Part shown: positions 17,367 through 26,343 of the stretch, piece by piece
Layout of the letters: the number at the start of each line of letters is the position of its first letter
How positions within the stretch are numbered: position 1 is the stretch's first letter
NCBI RefSeq assembly: GCF_963682185.1
Contig: NZ_OY821667.1
Coordinates: forward strand, 850,109 to 914,108
Source of the DNA: an uncultured Cohaesibacter sp.
GTDB taxonomy: Bacteria > Pseudomonadota > Alphaproteobacteria > Rhizobiales > Cohaesibacteraceae
DNA length: 64,000 nucleotides
Direction: 5' to 3'
Position numbers and translations under genes: made by a program
The notes under the pieces: generated by a model
What the model saw: only the letters and a program-made list of their open reading frames with translations
Told to the model about the DNA's origin: nothing
The model's database searches: none

Positions 17367-18116
17367 TCAGGCGTCAGCAAAGAATTCCAGCACGGCCTTT
17401 TTGAAAACCTTGTCCCCGACCGCGACCATATGATCCCGCCCCGGAATGTCGCACACCTGCGCATCAGGCAGCACATCGGCCAGTTCTTGCGCGGTACCGG
17501 CGATGGTGTCCTTTGTGCCAACAGCAACAAGCGCAGGCACGCTCAGCTTGGACAATTCCTCGACTGATATCTTCTGTCGCGACGAGCCCATGCAGGCAGC
17601 CAGCGCCAGACGGTCGCTCTTGGTTTGATCGGCAAATTGGCGAAAGGCCCGCCCCACGGCACTGGTGGATTTTGCTCCGTCTTTCGCTTTGAGCGCGTCG
17701 ATGATGGGCTGCGGATCGCCGGTGCCATTGATCATGCCGCCACCCAGGCCACCGAAAACAACCTTCTTGACCCGTTCGGGATATTTGAGCGCCAGAAAGG
17801 CAGAAATGCGCGCGCCCATCGAATAGCCCATCACGAAAGCTTTCTCGAGACCGAGATGGTCAAGCAGCGCACGGGCATCTTCAGCCATGATGGGCGAAGA
17901 ATAGAGCGCTGAATCATAAAGCTTCTCGCTTTCCCCATGGCCGCGATTGTCAACTGCGATCACACGATAGCCAGCTTTCGTCAGGGTCTGCACCCATCCG
18001 GGATTGACCCAGTTGATCATTTTGTTGGAGGCAAAACCGTGAATCAGCAGAACCGGCTCTCCTTCTCCTTCATCGAGATAGGAGATCGTATAATCGTCAG
18101 ATTTGAAGTAAGGCAT
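17367..18116 (-). CDS. Alpha/beta hydrolase
   Basis: This 249-residue cytoplasmic hydrolase has an intact triad: nucleophile Ser in GYSMGAR, Asp in VGTKDTIAG and His in GRDHMVAVG. The oxyanion segment is LLIHGFASN and the strand IAVDNRGHGES is typical of the family. It is most like small esterases or epoxide-hydrolase-type enzymes; the substrate is unknown. The ATG at 18116 gives the natural N-terminus MPYFKSDDYTISY. Confidence 0.93.
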   Translation of the reverse strand: MPYFKSDDYTISYLDEGEGEPVLLIHGFASNKMINWVNPGWVQTLTKAGYRVIAVDNRGHGESEKLYDSALYSSPIMAEDARALLDHLGLEKAFVMGYSMGARISAFLALKYPERVKKVVFGGLGGGMINGTGDPQPIIDALKAKDGAKSTSAVGRAFRQFADQTKSDRLALAACMGSSRQKISVEELSKLSVPALVAVGTKDTIAGTAQELADVLPDAQVCDIPGRDHMVAVGDKVFKKAVLEFFADA

Positions 18117-18364
18117 ATCGAATTTGAAATCACTTTGAAAAGGGGAACAAGACGCGACGCGTATCTGCAGGCATTCATATCAGTTTGCCCGAAAAGCGCA
18201 AACCGCAAGAGAGGCCGGACACAGCTGTCTTTGCGAAAACCGCATGGAATATACGTAGATCTTTGGATAGGGGCAAGGTATAAACAGACGAATAGTAGGC
18301 AGCTCACCAACAAATCGCTATGGTGTCTTACGCACGAAATTCATTGAAAAGAAGGCAATTTACA

Positions 18365-18601
18365 ATGGCCGGCTCCAAGATTCCGCATTTCAAGAATGAT
18401 CAGGGCGTCCCGGTGATCCACATCGGCGCAAAGGAATTCCAATGCATAGGGGCAAACCCGCCGCAGGATCATCCCCATATCTATCTCGACATGGGCGAAG
18501 AAAACGAAATCCTCTGCCCTTATTGTTCCACCCTTTACAAGTTTGATGAAGACCTCGGCCCCCAGACCACCCGTCCCGCAGACTGCTTCTACGAAGATTG
18601 A
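18365..18601 (+). CDS. Zinc-finger protein of the NDUFS6-like (zf-CHCC) family
   Basis: This 78-residue protein has the zf-CHCC pattern: FQCIG, DHPHIYLDMG and ILCPYCSTLYKF, giving Cys/His/CxxC zinc ligands. Alphaproteobacterial homologues resemble the mitochondrial complex I accessory subunit NDUFS6, so a role in complex I assembly is plausible (family knowledge). I start it at ATG 18365 (MAGSKIPHF); the longer frame to 18320 has no support. Confidence 0.9.
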   Translation: MAGSKIPHFKNDQGVPVIHIGAKEFQCIGANPPQDHPHIYLDMGEENEILCPYCSTLYKFDEDLGPQTTRPADCFYED

Positions 18602-18878
18602 TATCGCGCGTCGTTTATTTCAGTCTGTTTCCCCGATCTACAGAAGGGACCAAGAACTGGGGACGAGCAAATATGACAATCATGTGTAGAAGGCACTTTT
18701 GCTCTTAATCAATTTCGTTCCGTCTTTGCCCGTCTAATGTGGCTTGAGTTTTTATCGAAAATAGACTTTACGATCCGCTTGATTGGGCTTATCCATCTTT
18801 GCCATGATGTCCTCATAAGAAGCCCCTGAATTGCCAAGCGCAATTTGGAAAGACACGACCAGTTCGAAAGATCCTGTC

Positions 18879-20084
18879 ATGACCGAACGATTGCCGATCA
18901 TTGTAGCAGGCGCTGGCCCGGGCGGATTGTCCGCAGCCTTGGCGATTGCTTGTAAAGGGTTTCCAGTTTTGCTGCTGGAGCGAAACACCATCCCCACAGA
19001 GGTCGGCGCTGGCATTCAGATTTCCCCCAATGCAACAAGCAGCCTCAAGCAATGGGGCGTTTGGCCCTATATTTCCAAGCTAGCGGTAACACCGGACAAG
19101 ATCTGCATCAACTCGGGCGTCACAGGAGCTCGCCTTTCCGAGGTATCCACCAGTGATATTTCAGAGAGGTTCGGCTCCCCCTATATGGTCATCCACCGCG
19201 CAGACTTGCAGCAGGCACTCTATCACCGCGCCAGCCAATCCGACCTCATCGAGATGCTGGATGAGCGAGAGGTGCGCGAAGTCACCGAAACGGATGACGG
19301 CGTTGAACTACGCTGCAAGATGGCCAATGGAGAGCATGCCTTTTATCGCGGCGCAGCGCTGATTGCAGCCGACGGCGTCTGGTCACGCATCCGCACGGAC
19401 TATTTCGGTAACAGTCCGGCGGCATACAGCGGCAAGACAGCCTGGCGCGCGACCTTGCCCATTCAGATGGTGCCCCCCAGTATCGACAGTGAAAATGTCG
19501 GGCTCTGGCTTTCGCCCAAGGCCCATCTCGTGCATTACCCGATTGTTTCCGGACACATGATGAATATCGTTGCGATTGTCGATGAAGACTGGTCGGAAGA
19601 AGGCTGGAACAGCGTAGGCGATGCAGCATGGCTCAACAAACGCTTCTCCCGCTGGCCACGCGAGATCCGGGATCTTTTGGCAGAACGGGAAGACTGGCTC
19701 AAATGGGCGCTGTGCGCGCAAGACCCGAACCAGCCTTGGGTCAAGGGCAAAGTCGCCCTCTTGGGAGACTCCGCCCATGCCATGTTGCCATTCATGGCGC
19801 AAGGCGCGGTCATGTCGATTGAAGACGCCGCCATTCTCGCCCGCGCTATCGACGAGGTGGAAGGCCCCATGGAAACGCGCCTTCAAGCCTATGAGAAAGC
19901 GCGCAAGAAACGAGTTGCCCGCGTTGTCGGCCGAGCCCGTCAAAACGGACGGATCTATCACATGAGAGGCCCTCTGGCCATGGCGCGCAATGTGACCATG
20001 CAAATGATGCCAGCCAATCAGCTCGTCAAACAATTTGACTGGATCTACGGCTGGACCCCCGAGCAGGTGTCCTTCACGCTCTGA
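18879..20084 (+). CDS. FAD-dependent monooxygenase
   Basis: This 401-residue group A flavoprotein monooxygenase carries all three fingerprints. GAGPGGLSAALA binds FAD near residue 10, AADGVWSRIR is the DG motif, and KVALLGDSAHAMLPFMAQGA is the GD motif. It is close to salicylate-hydroxylase-like enzymes, which hydroxylate aromatic rings using NAD(P)H and O2. The substrate cannot be told and no catabolic neighbours are present. The ATG at 18879 is the natural start. Confidence 0.93.
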   Translation: MTERLPIIVAGAGPGGLSAALAIACKGFPVLLLERNTIPTEVGAGIQISPNATSSLKQWGVWPYISKLAVTPDKICINSGVTGARLSEVSTSDISERFGSPYMVIHRADLQQALYHRASQSDLIEMLDEREVREVTETDDGVELRCKMANGEHAFYRGAALIAADGVWSRIRTDYFGNSPAAYSGKTAWRATLPIQMVPPSIDSENVGLWLSPKAHLVHYPIVSGHMMNIVAIVDEDWSEEGWNSVGDAAWLNKRFSRWPREIRDLLAEREDWLKWALCAQDPNQPWVKGKVALLGDSAHAMLPFMAQGAVMSIEDAAILARAIDEVEGPMETRLQAYEKARKKRVARVVGRARQNGRIYHMRGPLAMARNVTMQMMPANQLVKQFDWIYGWTPEQVSFTL

Positions 20085-20182
20085 TATCGATTTATGGGTA
20101 CAGCCCGATCTGGCTCTCTCTTACTCAATAAAGTGTCACAGCAACTTTTATAGCTGCGACGCCTCGCCCTCTATATGTATAT

Positions 20183-21742
20183 TTAGTCCGGCTCACCACC
20201 GGCAAGCGCTCGGGATACATCAAGCCTGCCATAGCCAAACAGCGGGTCCTTCCCCTGAGGCCCCAGATCCAGAGCGGAACCGGACAGCCGTTGTTTGATC
20301 TCTTCGACCGATAGATCAGGTTCCTTTTGCAACAGCAGAGCCACTGCCCCCGAAATATAGGCCGTCGCCATCGACGTGCCCGATTGCAAGGCAAAGCCGT
20401 TCGTTCCGGCAGCCACCAGAATATCGACGCCGGGGGCGGCCAGCTCCACATCGTCGCCCTGATTGGCAAAGACATAGAGTGCATCAGCCTCGTCTGTTGC
20501 GGTAACAGCAATCACGGGCGCATAAGCGGCAGGAAAAGCCACGGGCGCTTCTGCTCCTTCATTGCCAGCAGCGGCAATAAGCACCACGCCCTTGTCACTG
20601 GCCTTGAGTAACGCCAATTCCAACAGATCGTCACGCCCTCCGGCAAAAGAAAGGTTGAGGATGTCCGCACCTTGCTGAACGGCCCAGTCGATCCCCCTCA
20701 CAATATCAAAGCTGTCAGCAACCATATTGCCCTGCGCATTGGCCTGAAACACCTGAGCTGACAATAAAGTCACATCCCGAGCCATGCCCCGCATTCCATT
20801 CTGGGCGGCGATGATGGATGCAACAGCCGTGCCATGCTCAGGCACCAATTGCGCTTCCCCAGCCGGTTCAAAGGCCGTGAAACGCGAGGAGACAGCGCCC
20901 GTTAAAGCGGGATGATCGGATCGGATGCCGCTATCAATCACGGCAAGACGAACCCCTTCCCCGCTGGCCTCCAGCCTGTTCGCCTCAGCCCCGCTTTGTT
21001 CCAGCCCCAAACGGTCAAAAGCATATTGCAAGCCAGCATAGGGAACGGACGCCGGACTTTGTCGGCCGCTGGAAGGATAATAGAAATAGTCGGGCTGCGC
21101 ACGGAACACCCGTATGTCCGTCGCCATATCCAGCACATCCCGTGGCGACATGTCTTCAGAATAGCGCAGCTTGAGCACCACCTGATCGAGCAGCTTTATT
21201 CTTGTACGCTCGATCAGATGGAGACCATAATCAGCGATAAAAGCATCAACGGCACTGTCTGGCAGCCCCGGATAGAGCGTAACCACAAACTCGGTATCAC
21301 TCGCCCATGGCTTGTCTCCAATAGAATAGATACGAGGTTTTGCCCGCGCCACGCGCAAGGTCTCGGGCAGTTGAACGCGCGCCACGGCCCTTGCCGGTTT
21401 GCGAGGCGCCGGTCGATAGCCCTGTCTGGGAGGGGGAGCCGCTGGCGGTCGATAATTTGCGGGCGGTTGCTGCATCTCATTCTGCCTGCGTGCCCCATCT
21501 ATAATAGAGAGACCCAAGCCAATCCCGAACCCGATGGCAGCCCCAGTCGCATTGTCTCTGGAGCGAGAAGGACGCTCCCGACTCCCGCCCCTTGGTGGCT
21601 TCCTTATATAGGGAGGCTCCTGATCATAGCGATCATAGGTTTGTGCGTCAGCAAGCGTCGGAGCGAACGCCACCGGCAGGGCCATGAGGCCACCAATGAT
21701 CAGTGCAACACCTGATTTTTGTCTGATTCCATGCATCATCAT
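20183..21742 (-). CDS. Exported subtilisin-like S8 serine protease
   Basis: The protein is 519 residues. A signal peptide (about 1-33, ending LADAQ) is followed by a glycine-zipper-like hydrophobic segment (67-80) and a Pro/Arg-rich linker to about 120. An I9-like prodomain region spans about 140-225. The catalytic domain has D270 (LAVIDSGI), H303 (EHGTAVAS), the oxyanion N394 (AAGNEG) and S457 (GTSMATAYISGA). It is the last gene of a sigma/anti-sigma/protease operon, 26 bp after the anti-sigma gene. It is probably induced by that sigma factor and may act on envelope proteins. Confidence 0.95.
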   Translation of the reverse strand: MMMHGIRQKSGVALIIGGLMALPVAFAPTLADAQTYDRYDQEPPYIRKPPRGGSRERPSRSRDNATGAAIGFGIGLGLSIIDGARRQNEMQQPPANYRPPAAPPPRQGYRPAPRKPARAVARVQLPETLRVARAKPRIYSIGDKPWASDTEFVVTLYPGLPDSAVDAFIADYGLHLIERTRIKLLDQVVLKLRYSEDMSPRDVLDMATDIRVFRAQPDYFYYPSSGRQSPASVPYAGLQYAFDRLGLEQSGAEANRLEASGEGVRLAVIDSGIRSDHPALTGAVSSRFTAFEPAGEAQLVPEHGTAVASIIAAQNGMRGMARDVTLLSAQVFQANAQGNMVADSFDIVRGIDWAVQQGADILNLSFAGGRDDLLELALLKASDKGVVLIAAAGNEGAEAPVAFPAAYAPVIAVTATDEADALYVFANQGDDVELAAPGVDILVAAGTNGFALQSGTSMATAYISGAVALLLQKEPDLSVEEIKQRLSGSALDLGPQGKDPLFGYGRLDVSRALAGGEPD

Positions 21743-21768
21743 GGTCTCTCCCTATGCGCGGCTCTACG

Positions 21769-22482
21769 CTATTGACTTATGGAAACGAACTGGACCAGAT
21801 CCGGATTGGCCTTCAGCCTTTCCAGAACAGCGACGTCTCCCCCCTCCGGCAAAAGGTCTTTTCTAATTTGTATCTGATAAAACCCACCCGCCTTGGGACC
21901 CGCAACGATTTTGGCCGAAAGCGATTTCAACAGCGCGTTGATCTCTTCCATGCGAGCATCCTTATTGAATGCGACGAGAAAAATGGCGACATCTTGCGCC
22001 GCCAGTATATTGGGGGCAGCTGCGTCCGGACCGGCAGCCGTGGTAAAGGCGGGCACTTGCGCGGCCTCATTTTCAACGCCGCGATCCATCAGGCCACCAA
22101 TGATGACCGCTTGCGCGACAATCACCACCGCAGCTGCCGCACCAGCCAATTGCATGGCCGGGCTTGAGAAATTGCCCAGAAAACGCTTGATGCCCTCTCG
22201 GAAGCTTTCAAGAAGCCCGGCGGCACCCGCTTGTGCCTCCTCTTCTTGCGCCAGCAAACCATCGATATCAGCCAGCAGCCGATCCAGCCCACCCGGCGCC
22301 GGTGCGCCAAGCGCTGCGTGCTGTTGCTCAACCGCCAAAGCTTCCTCTTCGATCAATTCGAGCTGCACACGCATTTCCGGATGCGCCGCCAGATAAAATT
22401 CCACACTCTGCTGGTCTTTGGCTTCCAGCAGCCCTTTTGCATACCAGGGCAGGAGTTTTTCAATTTCCGGATCATAGGTCAT
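21769..22482 (-). CDS. Anti-sigma factor
   Basis: The product is about 237 residues. The N-terminal cytoplasmic half (EKLLPWYAKGLLEAKDQQSVEFYLAAHPE) resembles the anti-sigma domain but lacks HxxxCxxC zinc ligands. A membrane span follows (LAGAAAAVVIVAQAVIIGGL), and the periplasmic C-terminal domain is about 100 residues. It sits directly after an ECF sigma gene and before an exported protease. I prefer ATG 22482 (MTYDPEIEKLL), which has GAGGA upstream; in-frame ATGs at 22509 and 22524 would make it overlap the sigma stop. It should hold the sigma factor inactive at the membrane. Confidence 0.85.
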   Translation of the reverse strand: MTYDPEIEKLLPWYAKGLLEAKDQQSVEFYLAAHPEMRVQLELIEEEALAVEQQHAALGAPAPGGLDRLLADIDGLLAQEEEAQAGAAGLLESFREGIKRFLGNFSSPAMQLAGAAAAVVIVAQAVIIGGLMDRGVENEAAQVPAFTTAAGPDAAAPNILAAQDVAIFLVAFNKDARMEEINALLKSLSAKIVAGPKAGGFYQIQIRKDLLPEGGDVAVLERLKANPDLVQFVSISQ

Positions 22483-22514
22483 TTCATAGTCCTCGACGCT
22501 GCTGTTCATTTCCC

Positions 22515-23084
22515 TTACGGCCATCCACGATCAATGCCGGATTTCGCCAAAAGATCAGACAGTTTTTTGCGTGCATGAAACACCCGCGTTTTTACCGTGT
22601 TTTCCGGAACCGACAGAATAACAGCAATCTCCTTGATCGCCTTCTCCTGATAATAAACGAGATCGATCACTTCCCTATGCTCATCGCTAAGCCGATTGAT
22701 ACAAAGCCGCATCGCAGCCGCCTTGTCCTGTTTAAGGGTCATCACTTCCGGCGTGTCGCTCTCATCTTCCAGACCCGATGCATATTCATCATCAAGCTCA
22801 GCGTCAGATCGTTTGCGCAGCAGGGAAAGAGCCTTGTTGCGCCCGATCGATAGAATCCAGGAAGAAACCTGAGAGCGCCCCTCGAACTTTCCGGCACCGC
22901 GCCACACATCAATGAAGGTCTCGTTTACTAGCTCCTCTGCTTGCGCCTCATTCTTCACGAAGCGCAGCAAAAAACGGTAAAGCCGAAGATGATGCCTCTG
23001 ATAAAGCAGAGCAATGGCATTGCGATCATTTCGAGCAATCCGCTCAAGAAGGGCAAGATCGCGTGTTTCCTCTGCTCCTGACAT
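22515..23084 (-). CDS. ECF-type RNA polymerase sigma factor
   Basis: This 189-residue ECF sigma factor has region 2 at about residues 24-95 (LYQRHHLRLYRFLLRFV ... AEELVNETFIDVWRGAGKFEG). Region 4 spans about 130-180 (RLSDEHREVIDLVYYQE ... VPENTVKTRVFHARKKL). The ATG at 23084 has GAGGA five bases upstream; the frame extends to 23366 without support. Its partner anti-sigma follows. No recognisable autoregulated -35/-10 pair was identified, so the regulon is unknown. Confidence 0.93.
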   Translation of the reverse strand: MSGAEETRDLALLERIARNDRNAIALLYQRHHLRLYRFLLRFVKNEAQAEELVNETFIDVWRGAGKFEGRSQVSSWILSIGRNKALSLLRKRSDAELDDEYASGLEDESDTPEVMTLKQDKAAAMRLCINRLSDEHREVIDLVYYQEKAIKEIAVILSVPENTVKTRVFHARKKLSDLLAKSGIDRGWP

Positions 23085-23715
23085 GCAATCCTCAATCTTA
23101 CTGTCATTCCTTTGTCGCTTCAGAACGCATTCGGGTTCAAAAAAAGAGAATAAAAGAACAGCAAAAGCGCAGACACATTCTGACACAGCTTCCATTCCAC
23201 GCCAATGCTGCTCCCAGCTCCTCATTTTAGACAGCAAAAAGCCGCCCGTAGGTCGGCATAGAGCGCCAATTGCCCCGGAGAAACGCCTGAACAAGGCACT
23301 TTCGAAATTTTTTTTAAATTTTTTTTTTGAGGCCAAATCGAATTTATCAAAAAAAGGAGGCCTCAATAAATGAAGCGAGATTCTCAGATTTGACAGCCTT
23401 ACAAAACGTGTTTCACTGTCAATATTATCAATAACTTAAGTTGAATAAATGCAATTTTTAAGGGCACAAAATTTCCAAAACAATCAAATTTTCACCTCAA
23501 AATTAGGAAGGGCGATAATTATTTGGACAATAGTTTTCAAGATGTAAAAACCGAAAAGTGATCGGATTACAATTGTTTAACAAGCTTGAAAATAAATATC
23601 CCGATCCCCAGATTATGCTTGTCGCAACGACGACGAAACAAAATAGAAGAAGCCAACAATAAAAATGCTCTCTCGGGAATCATATGAGAGCGAAACAAAA
23701 CTAAGGACAAGAAAA
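23085..23715. other. AT-rich upstream region between divergent operons
   Basis: About 630 bp between the leftward sigma operon and the rightward repeat-protein genes. It has a long T-tract at 23304-23328 and strongly AT-rich DNA from 23380 to 23620. From 23621 it belongs to the duplicated unit. The leader just before the gene contains GCTCTC...GAGAGC, a stem that is conserved in both copies. Confidence 0.45.
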
Positions 23716-24152
23716 ATGAAAAACGCATATGCAAAATCAGCAGTATTCGCAGCCCTCGTAGCAGGTGTTTCTCTCGCAGCGCCTCTGGCCGCTCAGGCAG
23801 CCCATCAGTCAGCAGCCGATCAGATCGTTCGTCAGGCTGACGACAGCATCTATATCGTCGACTATGTTCTGGCCTCCCAGAAAGACGGCAAATCTGCTCC
23901 GGTATCCACCGAGAAAGCCGTTGTCAAAAACTTGGGTGTCGCTAGCGATGACGACAGCACCAACATTGTTGACTATGTGCTCGCATCTCAGAAAGCCGGC
24001 AAAAACCAGCCCGTTTCTGCTCAGAAAGCCGTTGTCAAAAATCTTGGCGTAGCCAGCGATGACGACAGCACCAACATTGTAGATTACGTGCTCGGCAACG
24101 AAAACTCATAAGTTTTCCGACATTTCAAGATAGCCATTCCCCCTGCTGCCCT
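23621..24152 (+). repeat. Tandem duplication, unit 1 (532 bp)
   Basis: This unit recurs 648 bp downstream at 24269-24800 with only scattered substitutions. It runs from GTCGCAACGACGACG in the leader to CCTGCTGCCCT past the stop codon, so each copy carries leader, ribosome binding site, gene and 3' end. The 116 bp between the copies are not repeated. Confidence 0.9.
23716..24111 (+). CDS. Small secreted repeat protein, copy 1
   Basis: This 131-residue protein has a signal peptide ending AAQAA (about residue 28). The mature part is built of a 37-residue repeat present 2.4 times. Each repeat begins with DSxxIVDYVLASQK, continues with a Ser/Lys-rich turn (PVSxxKAVVKNLGVASDD), and the last copy stops at VLGNENS. 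ATG 23716 has AAGGA seven bases upstream. I do not recognise the family. The high Asp content and IVDYVL core suggest a small periplasmic or secreted beta-rich or binding protein. The neighbour at 24364 is 97% identical. Confidence 0.85.
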   Translation: MKNAYAKSAVFAALVAGVSLAAPLAAQAAHQSAADQIVRQADDSIYIVDYVLASQKDGKSAPVSTEKAVVKNLGVASDDDSTNIVDYVLASQKAGKNQPVSAQKAVVKNLGVASDDDSTNIVDYVLGNENS

Positions 24153-24170
24153 GAGTTATGAGCAGCAGGA
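24143..24170 (+). terminator. Hairpin after repeat gene copy 1
   Basis: CCTGCTGC pairs with GCAGCAGG across a 12-nt loop. It is followed by A residues, not T, so it is more likely an mRNA 3' stabiliser than a true terminator. Copy 2 has a comparable but different CCCCTGC/GCAGGGG stem at about 24787-24820. Confidence 0.4.
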
Positions 24171-24268
24171 AAAAAAGACCGTCTTCCATGAAATGAGGTC
24201 TTAAGGGCTTGAATTACAAATCGTTTATGAGGCTTGCAAGCAAATAGCCTCATACCCAAATCAGAGTA

Positions 24269-24800
24269 GTCGCAACGACGACGAAACAAAACAGAAGAAG
24301 CCAACAATAAAAATGCTCTCTTGGGAATCATATGAGAGCAGAACAGAACTAAGGACAAGAAAAATGAAAAACGCATATGCAAAATCAGCAGTATTCGCAG
24401 CCCTCATAGCAGGTGTTTCCCTCGCAGCTCCTCTGGCCGCTCAGGCAGCCAATCAGTCCGCAGCTGACCAGATTGTTCGTCAGGCAGACGATAGCATCTA
24501 TATCGTCGACTATGTTCTGGCCTCCCAGCAAGACGGCAAATCTGCTCCGGTTTCCACCGAGAAAGCCGTTGTCAAAAATCTGGGTGTCGCTAGCGATGAC
24601 GACAGCACCAACATTGTTGACTATGTGCTCGCTTCTCAGAAAGCCGGCAAAAACCAGCCCGTTTCTGCTCAGAAAGCCGTTGTCAAAAATCTCGGCGTAG
24701 CCAGCGATGACGATAGCACCAACATTGTAAACTACGTGCTCGGCAACGAAAACTCATAAGTTTTCCGACATTTCAAGATAGCCATTCCCCCTGCTGCCCT
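24269..24800 (+). repeat. Tandem duplication, unit 2 (532 bp)
   Basis: This is the second copy of the unit at 23621-24152, offset by exactly 648 bp. Both copies keep the ribosome binding site, reading frame and leader hairpin. The duplication therefore looks recent or maintained by gene conversion. Confidence 0.9.
24364..24759 (+). CDS. Small secreted repeat protein, copy 2
   Basis: This is a 131-residue paralogue of the gene at 23716, differing at four positions (Val/Ile 15, His/Asn 30, one Lys/Gln, one Asp/Asn near the end). The signal peptide and both full 37-residue repeats are intact. ATG 24364 again follows AAGGACAAGAAAA. It is either a dosage duplication or an expression variant with its own leader. 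The function is unknown. Confidence 0.85.
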   Translation: MKNAYAKSAVFAALIAGVSLAAPLAAQAANQSAADQIVRQADDSIYIVDYVLASQQDGKSAPVSTEKAVVKNLGVASDDDSTNIVDYVLASQKAGKNQPVSAQKAVVKNLGVASDDDSTNIVNYVLGNENS

Positions 24801-25091
24801 TCCTCTCTGGTCGGCAGGGGAAAATTGCATCTTCTCTCATATGAACCTTTATGGCCCATATGACATCTCAAGGGATCGCCACAGGCGGTCCATTTTTATT
24901 TCAAGACACAAATATCTGAAAAAACTATACTTTCTCTCGCCGAAAGAAATTTCGCAAAAAAATTCCGACTATTTTTGAACCAACTCTCTCCCCGTTGCGA
25001 CAGACATGTATAGGCGGCAAAAACAGTCGCCACCAGTACACAGACATAAGAAGCAAAACGCAAGTCAGCAACACATATACGGAGAGAGACC
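24760..25091. other. Intergenic region
   Basis: The first 40 bases are the tail of the duplicated unit. CCCCTGC...GCAGGGG at 24787-24820 forms a hairpin. The rest is AT-rich promoter-like DNA leading to the BA14K gene. No gene is seen. Confidence 0.4.
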
Positions 25092-25424
25092 ATGTTCAAG
25101 AAAACCATCGCAACTTTCGCAATGATCGCAAGCATCGCAGCAGCCACCACCCTCGCCCTGCCAAACAGTCAGGCTGAAGCCGCCGGAGGCAAAAACGCAG
25201 CCTTTGCAGTAGGCGCAATCACCGGCCTCACTTTCGGAGCCATCGCCGCCAACGCGCATCATAGTCGTCATTACGCACCGCGCCGCCCGGTCCATCACCA
25301 TTATGGCCGCCCGGCCCCATGGACAGGTGCATGGTACAGATATTGTGGCGCTCGCTACCGCTCGTTTGACCCACACACCGGCTATTATGTCACCTATTCG
25401 GGCCGCCATCGCTTCTGCCGCTAA
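25092..25424 (+). CDS. BA14K-family protein
   Basis: This 110-residue exported protein has a signal peptide ending AEAA and a small Gly/Ala hydrophobic segment. A His/Arg/Pro-rich linker follows, then the BA14K motif at the C-terminus (YCGARYRSFDPHTGYYVTYSG ending RFCR), whose two Cys probably pair. The Brucella founder of the family is an immunoreactive lectin-like surface protein; whether this one binds sugars is inferred. AGAGAG precedes the ATG. An intrinsic terminator follows. Confidence 0.9.
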   Translation: MFKKTIATFAMIASIAAATTLALPNSQAEAAGGKNAAFAVGAITGLTFGAIAANAHHSRHYAPRRPVHHHYGRPAPWTGAWYRYCGARYRSFDPHTGYYVTYSGRHRFCR

Positions 25425-25447
25425 CAGGCATTTCCATCGCCATAAAC

Positions 25448-25473
25448 AAAGGCCGCTATCACGCGGCCTTTTT
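25448..25473 (+). terminator. Intrinsic terminator after first BA14K gene
   Basis: AAAGGCCGC-TATCAC-GCGGCCTTT is a 9-bp stem running into TTTTT. Confidence 0.88.
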
Positions 25474-25676
25474 CTTACGCAAGATCCATTTTCTCTAAAA
25501 ACACCCGATCACGACCCCTTGTATGGCATAGTTATCGAACTCTTGTTACACTATTGTTTCTAAAAACGACTTATTGTTTCAAAAAGTAATCACAGAGAAA
25601 CAATATTTCTGCCATTATTGGCTGCATACTATTCAGTGGACACTTGGTCGAGTTCGACCCCTTTTAGGAGCATTCG

Positions 25677-26081
25677 ATGATTAAAAGGAAAATCTATATC
25701 TACCTGCTGTTTGCGGCGATCATGCCTGCATTGGCAGTGACATTACCAACCCCAAAAGCACGAGCAGAAAACGGCCGAAACGCCGCATTTGCAGCAGGGT
25801 TGGCTGCAGGAGCCATTGGAGGAGCTGCAATTGTTTCCAGCAGCAGAAATGCTCCACCACGCCGCTATTATCGCCCGGCCCCACCACCACCGCCGCGCTA
25901 TTATCGGCCAGCACCGCCGCGCTACTATCGTCCGGCGCCCCCTCCGCCGGTAAGATATTATGGTCGTCCAGCCCCTTGGACGAGCGCATGGTATGCCTAT
26001 TGTCATTCCAAATACCGCTCGTTCGATTCAAGAACAGGCTACTATACGACCTATAGCGGCCGTCAGCGTTTCTGCAGATAA
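25677..26081 (+). CDS. BA14K-family protein with Tyr/Pro repeats
   Basis: This 134-residue exported protein has a signal peptide ending KARAE and a Gly/Ala helix. A linker made of repeated RYYRPAPP units (about residues 62-95) leads to the BA14K motif (YCHSKYRSFDSRTGYYTTYSG ... RFCR). It is a paralogue of the gene at 25092, with the same C-terminal YGRPAPWT start. The YYRPAP repeats may span the peptidoglycan layer. AGGAG precedes the ATG; a terminator follows. Confidence 0.9.
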   Translation: MIKRKIYIYLLFAAIMPALAVTLPTPKARAENGRNAAFAAGLAAGAIGGAAIVSSSRNAPPRRYYRPAPPPPPRYYRPAPPRYYRPAPPPPVRYYGRPAPWTSAWYAYCHSKYRSFDSRTGYYTTYSGRQRFCR

Positions 26082-26098
26082 GCAACATTGGCAACGAC

Positions 26099-26132
26099 AA
26101 AAGGCCCTCATGCTTCGGCGTGAGGGCCTTTT
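26099..26132 (+). terminator. Intrinsic terminator after second BA14K gene
   Basis: AAAAGGCCCTCA and TGAGGGCCTTTT form a perfect 12-bp stem with a 10-nt loop containing TTCG. It is symmetrical and works on both strands. Confidence 0.9.
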
Positions 26133-26343
26133 GGATTCAGGTCATTCTCTTAACTCAGCTAAAATCCAGCAGATAAACCAAAGAATTTGAACGATCCAGA
26201 CCGATTGAATAAAGGTCTGGCTTTCAATTTAGACACTTGCACCTTATACAATTGCAAATATCGTTGCAGACGGCCTCCAAACGATCAAAAGGAAGAAGCT
26301 GCGCGCCTAACCATTGATAGCTATTTGAGAAAACGGACCGACC

